Below are positions 1 to 5,697 of a DNA stretch of 7,708 nt, piece by piece. The notes beneath the pieces were generated by a model. That model did not search any database. It saw only the letters and a program-made list of their open reading frames with translations, and was not told the DNA's origin. This DNA is from Lentisphaeria bacterium UBA1724 (GTDB taxonomy: Bacteria; Verrucomicrobiota; Lentisphaeria; Oligosphaerales; Oligosphaeraceae). The position numbers and the translations under genes were made by a program. Numbering within the stretch: the stretch's first letter is position 1; each line of letters opens with the position of its first letter. The stretch lies in contig DCIO01000015.1 of the NCBI GenBank assembly GCA_002315885.1, positions 1 to 7,708 of the forward strand, in the 5' to 3' direction.

Positions 1-33
1 TGTAAAAAACTACAGGAAGTTCACAATTAAGCA

Positions 34-939
34 TTAGTTTTCCAGGGCTTTCAGGGGGTTAATGCGTCCCACTTTCAGTAGCTCTTCCTCGGTGAGAACG
101 CCCAGTGAATCCAGGAATTCCATGCATCGGTGCATCACGCATGCGGCGGCCACCAGGCACTGTTTCTCGGGATTATAGAGTTTCCCTTCGGGAGTCAGGA
201 TGGCGTGGTTGCCCAGAATCTCCATGGGGCCGGGAGGCATCCCCGCCGCATCGCTGGCATCGCTGGTGACAATCACCTTATCGGCGCCCTTTGCCTTCAG
301 AATGACCTTGATCAAGTCCCCAGGCAGATGGTGGCCATCCGTGATGATGAAGGCCGTCAGACGGTCTTCCGCCAACCCCGCCAGGAGGGGATTTTCGTGG
401 CGTCCCATCAGATTGGGACAGCCATTGCCCAGGTGCGTCAGATATTCCGCGCCCGCATCGGCGGCGGCGTGGACCTGGGCATACCCGGCCATGTGGTGTC
501 CCACAGAGACCTTGATGCCCAATTCCCGGGCGGCCTGGATACCCTCGGCGAGATTCTCCGCCTCGGCGCTCATGGTCAGGAGCTTGATGAACCCACCCGT
601 GATGTCGTAGAGTTCCCGAATCGTCTCGGGAGTGGGAATCTGCAGCCAATCGGGGTTGTGGGCGCCGATACCACGTCCAGAGAGGAAGGGCCCCTCCAGA
701 TGCAGGCCAGGGACCACCTTCTCCAGATGGGCTTTCTCCACCGCACGGCGAATCACCGCCGCATTGCGACGATAGAGCTCCATGGGCTTGGTAATCAACG
801 TGGGCAAAAACACCGCGGTGCCCGCGGCCTGCAGTTCCTCCGCTGCGCGAATGAACTGCTCCTCCGTCAATTCGGGGCTATTGAAGTCCACGCCGTGGTG
901 GCCATTCACCTGCAAATCCACCCAACCTGGATTCTTCAT
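34..939 (-). CDS. nagA: Short N-acetylglucosamine-6-phosphate deacetylase (NagA-like, barrel only)
   Basis: Predicted cytoplasmic metal-dependent amidohydrolase of 301 aa that removes the acetyl group from GlcNAc-6-phosphate, giving GlcN-6-phosphate and acetate. Visible NagA signatures in order: VDLQVNG near residues 7-13 (the Q-x-N form seen in E. coli NagA in place of HxH), GLHLEGPF at 78-85 with the metal-binding Glu at 82, VGHH with His148, THLGN with His169, TDGHH at 200-204, and VTSDA with the likely catalytic Asp227. These match E. coli NagA from about residue 53 to 345. The usual length is about 380 aa: the first ~50 and last ~35 residues, which pair to form the beta-sandwich, are absent. 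The protein ends at RINPLKALEN, where the family normally continues. The usual SGS segment before the last helices is replaced by CLVAAAC. The start lies 1 nt after the nagB stop, so no upstream extension is available. It is the last gene of the operon in view. Deacetylase activity is well supported, exact substrate less so. Confidence 0.85.
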   Translation of the reverse strand: MKNPGWVDLQVNGHHGVDFNSPELTEEQFIRAAEELQAAGTAVFLPTLITKPMELYRRNAAVIRRAVEKAHLEKVVPGLHLEGPFLSGRGIGAHNPDWLQIPTPETIRELYDITGGFIKLLTMSAEAENLAEGIQAARELGIKVSVGHHMAGYAQVHAAADAGAEYLTHLGNGCPNLMGRHENPLLAGLAEDRLTAFIITDGHHLPGDLIKVILKAKGADKVIVTSDASDAAGMPPGPMEILGNHAILTPEGKLYNPEKQCLVAAACVMHRCMEFLDSLGVLTEEELLKVGRINPLKALEN

Positions 940-940
940 T

Positions 941-1693
941 CTAGTACTTCCCCTTCAGGAGGCTTGCGGCTGGCGCATCCAGATACAGATGGCAGTTCGC
1001 GTGGGTCTGGAGAATGCTGGCGGGGCACATGTTGGTCACAGGACCCTCCACGGCGGCCGCAACCGCAGCGGCCTTGCGGGTATCGGGAACCGTGTTGATG
1101 ATCGCCTTCGCCTTGAAGATCTGGGGAACACTCATGGAGATGGCGATTTTGGGCACCGCATCCATGGTGGGGAACCACCCCTCGGCAAACTGCTGATGAC
1201 GGCACACTTCGTCCAACTTCACAGGCAGATAGGAGCGCTTGGTCTCGAAATCCGCGGGTGGGTCATTGAAAGCGATGTGGCCATTCTCGCCAATGCCGAT
1301 GAAGGCCACATCTAGACGCAAGGGAGCAATCTCCGCCTCCAGGGCATCGCAGACCGCCTGTGGATTGGGATTCTCACCCTGGACGGGGTGGAACTGCATG
1401 GGCTTGCAGGGCAGACGGTCAATGAATGCCTTGCGCAGGTTGAAGCGGAAGGAGGCGGGGTGGTTCTCGTCCAGGCCGATATATTCGTCCAGATGGAAGA
1501 TATTGACCTTGCTCCAATCCAGATTGGGCTCTTTCACCAGCGCGTCGTACATCTCGTTCTGGCTGGGAGCGGTAGCCACGACGATATTGGCGGTGCCGTA
1601 TTCGGCGATGGCCTTGCGAATCAGCTCCGCACCAAGTGCGGCGCCGGCCTTGCCGGACTCGACCTTGTTTTCAAAAATGTGAACTTGCAACAT
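941..1693 (-). CDS. nagB: Glucosamine-6-phosphate deaminase
   Basis: Cytoplasmic aldose-ketose isomerase/deaminase of 250 aa that converts glucosamine-6-phosphate to fructose-6-phosphate and ammonia, the step after NagA. Length is close to the usual 240-270 aa. Seen in the sequence: a phosphate-loop region VVATAPSQNEMY (38-49), HLDEYIGL at 67-74 with Asp69 equivalent to the E. coli general base Asp72, the family hallmark GIGENGHIAFND at 133-144 with His139 equivalent to His143, and a C-terminal DAPAASLL. Relative to E. coli NagB the loop reads ENGH rather than VDGH (Asn137 for Asp141) and ND rather than NE (Asp144 for Glu148). It also has ATAPSQ instead of ATGSTP. This points to the non-proteobacterial branch of the family. 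The ATG start has no clear Shine-Dalgarno: the 29-nt leader after the preceding gene is C-rich, then A-rich. It is followed 1 nt later by nagA, so the pair forms a complete GlcNAc-6-P to Fru-6-P module. Confidence 0.93.
   Translation of the reverse strand: MLQVHIFENKVESGKAGAALGAELIRKAIAEYGTANIVVATAPSQNEMYDALVKEPNLDWSKVNIFHLDEYIGLDENHPASFRFNLRKAFIDRLPCKPMQFHPVQGENPNPQAVCDALEAEIAPLRLDVAFIGIGENGHIAFNDPPADFETKRSYLPVKLDEVCRHQQFAEGWFPTMDAVPKIAISMSVPQIFKAKAIINTVPDTRKAAAVAAAVEGPVTNMCPASILQTHANCHLYLDAPAASLLKGKY
947..955 (-). promoter_or_regulatory. Shine-Dalgarno of nagA inside the nagB 3' end
   Basis: Read on the minus strand, AAGGGGAAG lies within the last codons of nagB, with its GGGGA core 9 nt before the nagA ATG. 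It supports the short nagA start and implies translational coupling with nagB, since the two genes are separated by one base. Confidence 0.6.
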
Positions 1694-1722
1694 GATGGTA
1701 TGTAATGTTTTGAGGGGGAAGG

Positions 1723-2787
1723 TTATTTCTTCAGTTTAGAGAGGGGATTCTGCTTGTGGCATTCCTCGATGACCGCAATCTGTCGCTTGACCTGATACAG
1801 CGGCACTTCCAGAGGCGCGCCCTTGGTGATGGCATCGAAGAGATTCAGGTAGAACTTCTCCACGCGGGAATGGAAATCCAGTCCCTCGCCGGAAGAGGTC
1901 CAACTGGCCTCGTACATGGGGAGATTCTCGGAGCAATAGGCGCGGCCTTCCAGGGGCTCCCGAATCAACTTCTGCATGGGTGCCTCGGCGGGATCATACC
2001 ACTTCCAGTTCAGAGTCTTGTGGTCGCCAGTCAAACCGCCGTTGGTGCCGTAGACCTGATAGACGTAGGGATTGAAGGGAGAGCAACTGGAGATTTCCAA
2101 ATCCACCACAGGATGGTTCTTGGCGCTCATGATCAACTTCACGTGGTCCTCGGCATCGCCGTAGGTGTTGGCGCGGTCCATATAGCAGAGAATCTTCTCG
2201 GGATCCACATCGCCCATGAGCTGCAGAGCCTGGTCCAGGGGATGGGGGCCAGTATTCAGCAGGTTGCCACCGCACTTCTCCTGGAGAGTCTGCCAGTCCC
2301 AACGACGGGCAAAGCCATTGAAGGCAACCTTGACCATCACGATACGACCAAGAATGCCGGAATTCATGATTTCCAGGACCTTGCGGTACGTGGGAGCAAA
2401 ACGGCTCTGCTGGAAGACCGCAAAGAACTTGCCCGTCTTCTTGATGGTGGCCTCCAACTTCTCCACCAACGCCACGCTGGGAGAGAGGGGCTTCTCGCTC
2501 AAGACCATCTTGCCTGCCTTCAACGCCTCAATGGAGACGGGGATGTGGTCCACGCTCTGGGTGGCATTCACTACCAACTCCACCTTCGGATCCTTCAACA
2601 AATCCTTGTAGTCCGTGTATGCCTTGCAACCGTATGCCTTCACAGCATCTTCCGTGCGGTCCGACAACTTGTCACACACCGCCACTACCTCGAAGAGCTC
2701 CTTCAGTTTCGGACGCTGCAACGCAATGCCGTGGATATCCCATCCACTGCGACCCTGACCAATAATGCCAACTTTGATCTTTTTCAT
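1723..2787 (-). CDS. Gfo/Idh/MocA family NAD(P)-dependent oxidoreductase
   Basis: Predicted cytoplasmic sugar or inositol-type dehydrogenase of 354 aa, typical family length. The N-terminal Rossmann domain starts at once with KVGIIGQGRSG (5-15, glycine-rich dinucleotide loop), followed by VVAVCD at about 34-39, whose Asp end is typical of NAD(H) binding. The SEKP motif at 97-100 carries the conserved catalytic-site Lys99. The C-terminal alpha/beta domain has RRWDWQTL and then GGNLLNTGPHPLDQ at 173-186, with His182 and Asp185 in the places normally used for hydride-transfer chemistry. The start is supported by AAGGGA 8 nt upstream. It lies 32 nt after the shorter oxidoreductase and 29 nt before nagB, so it is very probably in the same transcript. 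The substrate cannot be read from the sequence. The context suggests an amino sugar, GlcNAc-containing glycoside or a derivative. Redox cofactor binding is well supported; the specific reaction is unknown. Confidence 0.93.
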   Translation of the reverse strand: MKKIKVGIIGQGRSGWDIHGIALQRPKLKELFEVVAVCDKLSDRTEDAVKAYGCKAYTDYKDLLKDPKVELVVNATQSVDHIPVSIEALKAGKMVLSEKPLSPSVALVEKLEATIKKTGKFFAVFQQSRFAPTYRKVLEIMNSGILGRIVMVKVAFNGFARRWDWQTLQEKCGGNLLNTGPHPLDQALQLMGDVDPEKILCYMDRANTYGDAEDHVKLIMSAKNHPVVDLEISSCSPFNPYVYQVYGTNGGLTGDHKTLNWKWYDPAEAPMQKLIREPLEGRAYCSENLPMYEASWTSSGEGLDFHSRVEKFYLNLFDAITKGAPLEVPLYQVKRQIAVIEECHKQNPLSKLKK

Positions 2788-2819
2788 TGTGTTTTTCCCT
2801 TTATGTGAAACGATAAAAA

Positions 2820-3725
2820 TTACTTGCTGTACACCGCCTGGACTTTGCCTGTGACGGACGCCTTGTCCATGGCCTCCAGCAGCGCCATGATCTCAAAGGA
2901 GTCGGAAATCTCCACGGGTGCTTTCCCGTCACGGAAGAACTGCTCAATCTTCAACAGCATGGGACGATAGAAACGCTCCACGATGGGCTCGTTGAAGCAT
3001 ACCGCGTCATTCTGCAAATCACGCAGGACGCCGCCATACTGGTAGTTGTCCCGATTCAGAGAAATCATCGCGCGTCGGCCATCCGCGTAATTCACCACGG
3101 CCATATAGCCATTGCCGTGTTCGTTGAGTTCGACGGTAGTGGCGCCCTGCCCCATGACAAACTCAGCCATCTCGGTGGCATGGACGCCGTACCAGACGAT
3201 GCTGGAACCCGCGGGAGCAGTGCCTAGGGGTCCCCAGATGACGGCTTCCCTGGGCGCGGGACACTTCGCCTTGGCTGCCTGAATCTCCGGGCAGAAGCGC
3301 AGGCAGCTGCAGGTAAAGTAATTGGTGTTGTACTTTTCGGCGATAGCACGAATCTTCCGGGCATTGGCGAGGGTATCTGCGAAGGGCTTATCCAGGAAAA
3401 TTGGCTTGCCCAGCGGGGCGCATTTTTCAAAATACTCCAGGTGGTAGGATGCGTCATTGATTTCGAGGAGAATGGCATCGCAATCCGCCACTGCGGTATC
3501 GAAATCCTCGGTGACCATCACGCCAATGGACTCCAGGTATGCCTGGCGTGCATCCAGCCCCTCCTTCTTTTGGAAGGGGGTGTCAAAACGGAGGCAGCGA
3601 GTGGGAATCATCCCCGCCACGCGGTATTCTGGCTCGATCTTGGGATCCGCCATCAACTTCGGCAGTTCCACGGAATGGCTGGTATCCAGGCCAATAATCG
3701 CAACTTTGATGGGAGCAGTAGACAT
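2820..3725 (-). CDS. Divergent Gfo/Idh/MocA-type oxidoreductase
   Basis: Predicted 301-aa cytoplasmic protein of the Gfo/Idh/MocA fold, different from its neighbour. The Rossmann start is KVAIIGLDTSHSVELPKL (7-24): the usual GxGxxG loop is replaced by GLDTSH. The EKP motif appears as LDKPFADT (111-118), with Asp for Glu and the lysine kept at 113. A possible catalytic segment WYGVHATEMAEF lies at 178-189 with His182. It ends at SVTGKVQAVYSK and is somewhat short for the family (330-400 aa is common). Start choice: an ATG at 3725 is preceded by AGGA with an 8-nt spacer, and the protein then begins MSTAPIKV, as expected just before the first beta strand. The same frame runs 30 nt further up to a TTG, but those residues (lysine/arginine-rich) look like leader sequence read through the Shine-Dalgarno. 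It is first in the tight sugar-gene cluster, 66 nt after murJ. Binding of NAD(P) and substrate are both uncertain. Confidence 0.85.
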   Translation of the reverse strand: MSTAPIKVAIIGLDTSHSVELPKLMADPKIEPEYRVAGMIPTRCLRFDTPFQKKEGLDARQAYLESIGVMVTEDFDTAVADCDAILLEINDASYHLEYFEKCAPLGKPIFLDKPFADTLANARKIRAIAEKYNTNYFTCSCLRFCPEIQAAKAKCPAPREAVIWGPLGTAPAGSSIVWYGVHATEMAEFVMGQGATTVELNEHGNGYMAVVNYADGRRAMISLNRDNYQYGGVLRDLQNDAVCFNEPIVERFYRPMLLKIEQFFRDGKAPVEISDSFEIMALLEAMDKASVTGKVQAVYSK

Positions 3726-3733
3726 TTGTTTTT

Positions 3734-3737
3734 TCCT
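3734..3737 (-). promoter_or_regulatory. Shine-Dalgarno that fixes the start of the divergent oxidoreductase
   Basis: AGGA on the minus strand, 8 nt before the ATG at 3725, followed by an A-rich spacer. It favours that ATG over the in-frame TTG 30 nt upstream. Confidence 0.6.
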
Positions 3738-3791
3738 ATGCTTTGACAAAAACAAAACGGAACGATGAAAATTTCAATGTATCGAGTGGTG

Positions 3792-5390
3792 TTACTTTTT
3801 CCCTCTGCGCCGAAGTGCCCCAAAGAGTTCTCGGGGTTCGGGACGTCGGAATGCCACACAGGCAAAAAGATAGACCACCGCGCATGTCCCGAGGCACGCG
3901 AATACCAACACCCCTAGACCAGTAGTCAGTGGCATCCTCTCAATGAAATCCAGCGAGTAGATACCCTTCAGGGTTCCCGCACCCGCCAACGCGGCAAGTG
4001 CGCTGGCCAGACACAACACGACCGCGGACTTGATGGTCGGAATGGCACTCCATTCCGGCAGGTATTTCCGATTGAAGACAAAAAGCAGAATGATATTCAG
4101 CCAGGAAGAAATACTGGATGCCAACGCCAATCCCGCCTGGCGCATGGACCACATCAGACTCAGGTTCAAAATGAGATTCACAACCATGCACCCCAACCCA
4201 ATGACCATGGGAGTCCGGGTATCCTTCCGGGCAAAGAAGGGATTGACGGCGACCTTCAGACAGCAGAATGCCGGCAAACCAATCAGGTAGTAGCACAAAG
4301 CATAGTTGGTCTCCTGGGTCGCCGCCTCAACAAAGGCCCCACGCTGAAAAAGAAATGCAATCACCTCGTCACCGCAAATCAGAAGAAATGCCGTGCAGGG
4401 CAGTGCCAAAAAGAGAATCGTCCGCAAGGCGTAATTTTGGCATTCGCAGACGCCCTGGCGGTCATCCTGTGCCTGGGCACGGGACAATGCGGGCAAGGCA
4501 ACCATCCCCATGGCCACCCCGAAGAGCCCCACAGGCAGGTAAATCAGCCGGTGGGAGAAATTCAGCGCACCAACGGCCTCGGGACCTAGCTTCACCGCCA
4601 ACACCTTGTCTATCACGTTATTCAACTGAACCACACCCGCACCAATCAATCCAGGCAAAATCCGCATGCATAGCGCACGGACTTCCACATCCCGCAACGC
4701 CAAGTCAAAGCGATATCTATAGCCATATCGACGGCATGCCCATATCAACGCCAGGTCCTGCAGAATTCCCGCGACAATAGTGCTTCCGCAGAAAATCCAC
4801 AGCGCAGTGGGGTTGTCATTTTTCCAACCGAAATAGAGAAGAATGATGGTACCGATTTGGACGGCATTGAAAATCACCTGCACGATTGCCGGCAGGAAGA
4901 AGGAATGCAGGCTATTCAGCATGGCGCTCAAGGCCCCCGCCACACAGACGAAGACCGCGTACGGCATCACCATCGGCATAATCTGCAAGGTGGTCTGGGC
5001 GGTCTCGTTGGCAAAAACGAAGCGGAAGCCCGCGATGCCAGCGCCAATGGAAATCACCGCCACAATCGCCAAGAGCACCAGGAGCTGCAACGTGATGGCA
5101 CGGGAGGCTAACTTCCAGGCCGCGTCCTTCTCGTCTTTGCTGATATGCTCCGACATCATCGGCACGAATGCACTGGAGAAAGCACCCTCCCCAAATAGCG
5201 CACGGAGGTTGTTTGGGAAGGCGAATGCGGTATTATACGCCGCCTGCGCCACCCCCGTCGCCCCCCAATACCAGGCACTCAGGATATCCCGTGCCAACCC
5301 CGAAATACGACTCAGAAGAATTCCCGCGGTCGTTGAATACAATGACCGACCAAGACTTTTCTTTTCTAATTTGTTCGACTCTTCCGACAT
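3792..5390 (-). CDS. murJ: Lipid II flippase MurJ (MviN family)
   Basis: Inner-membrane flippase of 532 aa, usual family length (about 510-540), which moves lipid-linked peptidoglycan precursor to the periplasmic face. The N-terminal signature is clear: SRISGLARD (27-35) followed by WGAT and AFAFPNNLRALFGEGAFSSAFVP (55-77), matching the family pattern around PNLLRRLFAEGAFSQAFVP. Arg28, Arg34 and Arg63 sit where the cavity arginines of E. coli MurJ lie. The TM8 region VVQLNNVIDKVLA through FSHRLIYLPVGLFGVAMG (253-295) includes Arg281, equivalent to Arg270; the residue before it is His280, where E. coli has Asp. FQRGAF at 348-353 is another family motif. Many hydrophobic segments run throughout (for example 101-121, 134-160, 166-187, 324-348, 395-412, 455-472, 488-512), and the tail is basic (GALRRRGKK). 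The ATG start has only a weak GGGGG element 12 nt upstream. murJ stands alone after a 307-nt spacer and is followed after 66 nt by the sugar genes. Expected to be essential. Confidence 0.97.
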   Translation of the reverse strand: MSEESNKLEKKSLGRSLYSTTAGILLSRISGLARDILSAWYWGATGVAQAAYNTAFAFPNNLRALFGEGAFSSAFVPMMSEHISKDEKDAAWKLASRAITLQLLVLLAIVAVISIGAGIAGFRFVFANETAQTTLQIMPMVMPYAVFVCVAGALSAMLNSLHSFFLPAIVQVIFNAVQIGTIILLYFGWKNDNPTALWIFCGSTIVAGILQDLALIWACRRYGYRYRFDLALRDVEVRALCMRILPGLIGAGVVQLNNVIDKVLAVKLGPEAVGALNFSHRLIYLPVGLFGVAMGMVALPALSRAQAQDDRQGVCECQNYALRTILFLALPCTAFLLICGDEVIAFLFQRGAFVEAATQETNYALCYYLIGLPAFCCLKVAVNPFFARKDTRTPMVIGLGCMVVNLILNLSLMWSMRQAGLALASSISSWLNIILLFVFNRKYLPEWSAIPTIKSAVVLCLASALAALAGAGTLKGIYSLDFIERMPLTTGLGVLVFACLGTCAVVYLFACVAFRRPEPRELFGALRRRGKK

Positions 5391-5432
5391 GAAAATCTAC
5401 TACCCCCACTAAGATATAGCTTTTTGTATTCT

Positions 5433-5468
5433 CGCGACTTTCGCGGTTAAAATCCCCAACGCGGGGAT
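5433..5468 (-). other. Two adjacent small stem-loops in the murJ leader
   Basis: CGCGA/TCGCG with loop ctt (5433-5445) and ATCCCC/GGGGAT with a 5-nt loop (5452-5468). They lie 43-78 nt before the murJ start codon. On the minus strand the second is followed by TTTTAA, so it could weakly attenuate transcription. They could equally be chance structures. Confidence 0.35.
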
Positions 5469-5476
5469 GTGTTGAA

Positions 5477-5506
5477 ACCACGAAAAACACGAAAGAAATG
5501 AAGAAA
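5477..5506. repeat. ACCACGAA-type short periodic motif
   Basis: Three successive imperfect 10-nt units on the plus strand: ACCACGAAAA, ACACGAAAGA, AATGAAGAAA. The first two share the ACACGAAA-like core and the third is decayed. Similar ACCACGAA...ACACGAA strings are, from general knowledge, scattered in intergenic regions of many environmental bacteria. No function is assigned. Confidence 0.4.
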
Positions 5507-5587
5507 GAAACCAGGATGTCTCACGGAGAAATCCCGTTGTATTTCAAAATATATTCGCAGTGGTAATTTCTTCTTCTTTTTCGCAAC

Positions 5588-5605
5588 AAAATCCCACGGG
5601 ATTTT
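5588..5605. terminator. Palindromic stem, possible second terminator
   Basis: AAAATCCC and GGGATTTT form a perfect 8-bp inverted repeat around AC; the true loop would be four bases or more after opening the top pair. The arms end in a T-run on either strand (TTTTT on plus, TTTTG on minus). It could back up the terminator at 5626-5670 or stop transcription from either side. Confidence 0.45.
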
Positions 5606-5610
5606 TCCCT

Positions 5611-5670
5611 GAATAATAAAACCGAAAGGGCTGTTGCATTTCCTCGTAGCGAGGTCTTGCGACAGCCCTT
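5611..5670 (-). terminator. Rho-independent terminator of the first-listed pseudopilin gene (two-part hairpin plus T-rich tail)
   Basis: Outer stem AAGGGCTGT (5626-5634) with ACAGCCCTT (5662-5670), a one-base mismatch, GCA/TGC, a 3x3 internal loop, then CCTCG (5642-5646) with CGAGG (5650-5654) around the triloop TAG. On the minus strand it is followed by TTTCGGTTTTATTATT. It begins 28 nt past the stop codon at 5698. The length and internal loop are more elaborate than most intrinsic terminators, so a repeated palindromic element is an alternative. Confidence 0.75.
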
Positions 5671-5697
5671 CTGGCCTGCTAGGTTAGGTTCGAAGAC

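Larger units (their letters stand above)
5391..5697. other. Gene-free 307-nt spacer between the pseudopilin gene and murJ
   Basis: I find no credible coding sequence here; the only open frame is an extension of a murJ shadow frame. It holds, from high to low coordinates: the two-part terminator at 5626-5670, a palindromic stem at 5588-5605, a purine/pyrimidine-biased tract at 5567-5582, a weak ACGG/CCGT dyad at 5523-5537, the ACCACGAA-type motif near 5477-5506, and two short GC-rich stem-loops at 5433-5468 close to murJ. The murJ promoter must lie here or upstream, but I see no convincing -35/-10 pair. The heptamer AAATCCC occurs three times (5450, 5529, 5589). Confidence 0.6.

Noticed and set aside
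1..33. TGTA...TACA inverted repeat with an A-run after nagA, as the operon terminator
   Set aside because: It has only four pairs, and the A/T-run is in the loop rather than after the stem. The window ends before a real terminator could be judged.
130..1098. Long plus-strand open frame (322 codons) opposite nagA and the end of nagB
   Set aside because: It lies across two well-recognised genes, its product shows no family motifs, and it spans the nagA/nagB junction. It is a frame shadow caused by codon bias.
1756..2808. Plus-strand open frame of 350 codons opposite the longer oxidoreductase
   Set aside because: It nearly mirrors the real gene, is rich in His, Gln and Leu from complementing its codons, and has no recognisable domain.
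3726..3755. N-terminal extension of the divergent oxidoreductase from a TTG codon
   Set aside because: The extension is read through the AGGA ribosome site and adds a basic stretch before the first Rossmann strand; the ATG at 3725 is better placed.
3766..3776. TGAAA-A-TTTCA dyad between murJ and the oxidoreductase as a terminator
   Set aside because: It is five AT-rich pairs with a one-base loop and no adjoining T-run, so it would not form a stable RNA hairpin.
5233..5490. Minus-strand small open frame overlapping the murJ start and its leader
   Set aside because: Most of it is murJ in another frame; the unique part has no ribosome site or recognisable sequence.
5450..5595. Three AAATCCC heptamers as a repeat array
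   Set aside because: They are spaced unevenly (79 and 60 nt) and the flanks do not match, so it is neither CRISPR nor a clear repeat family.
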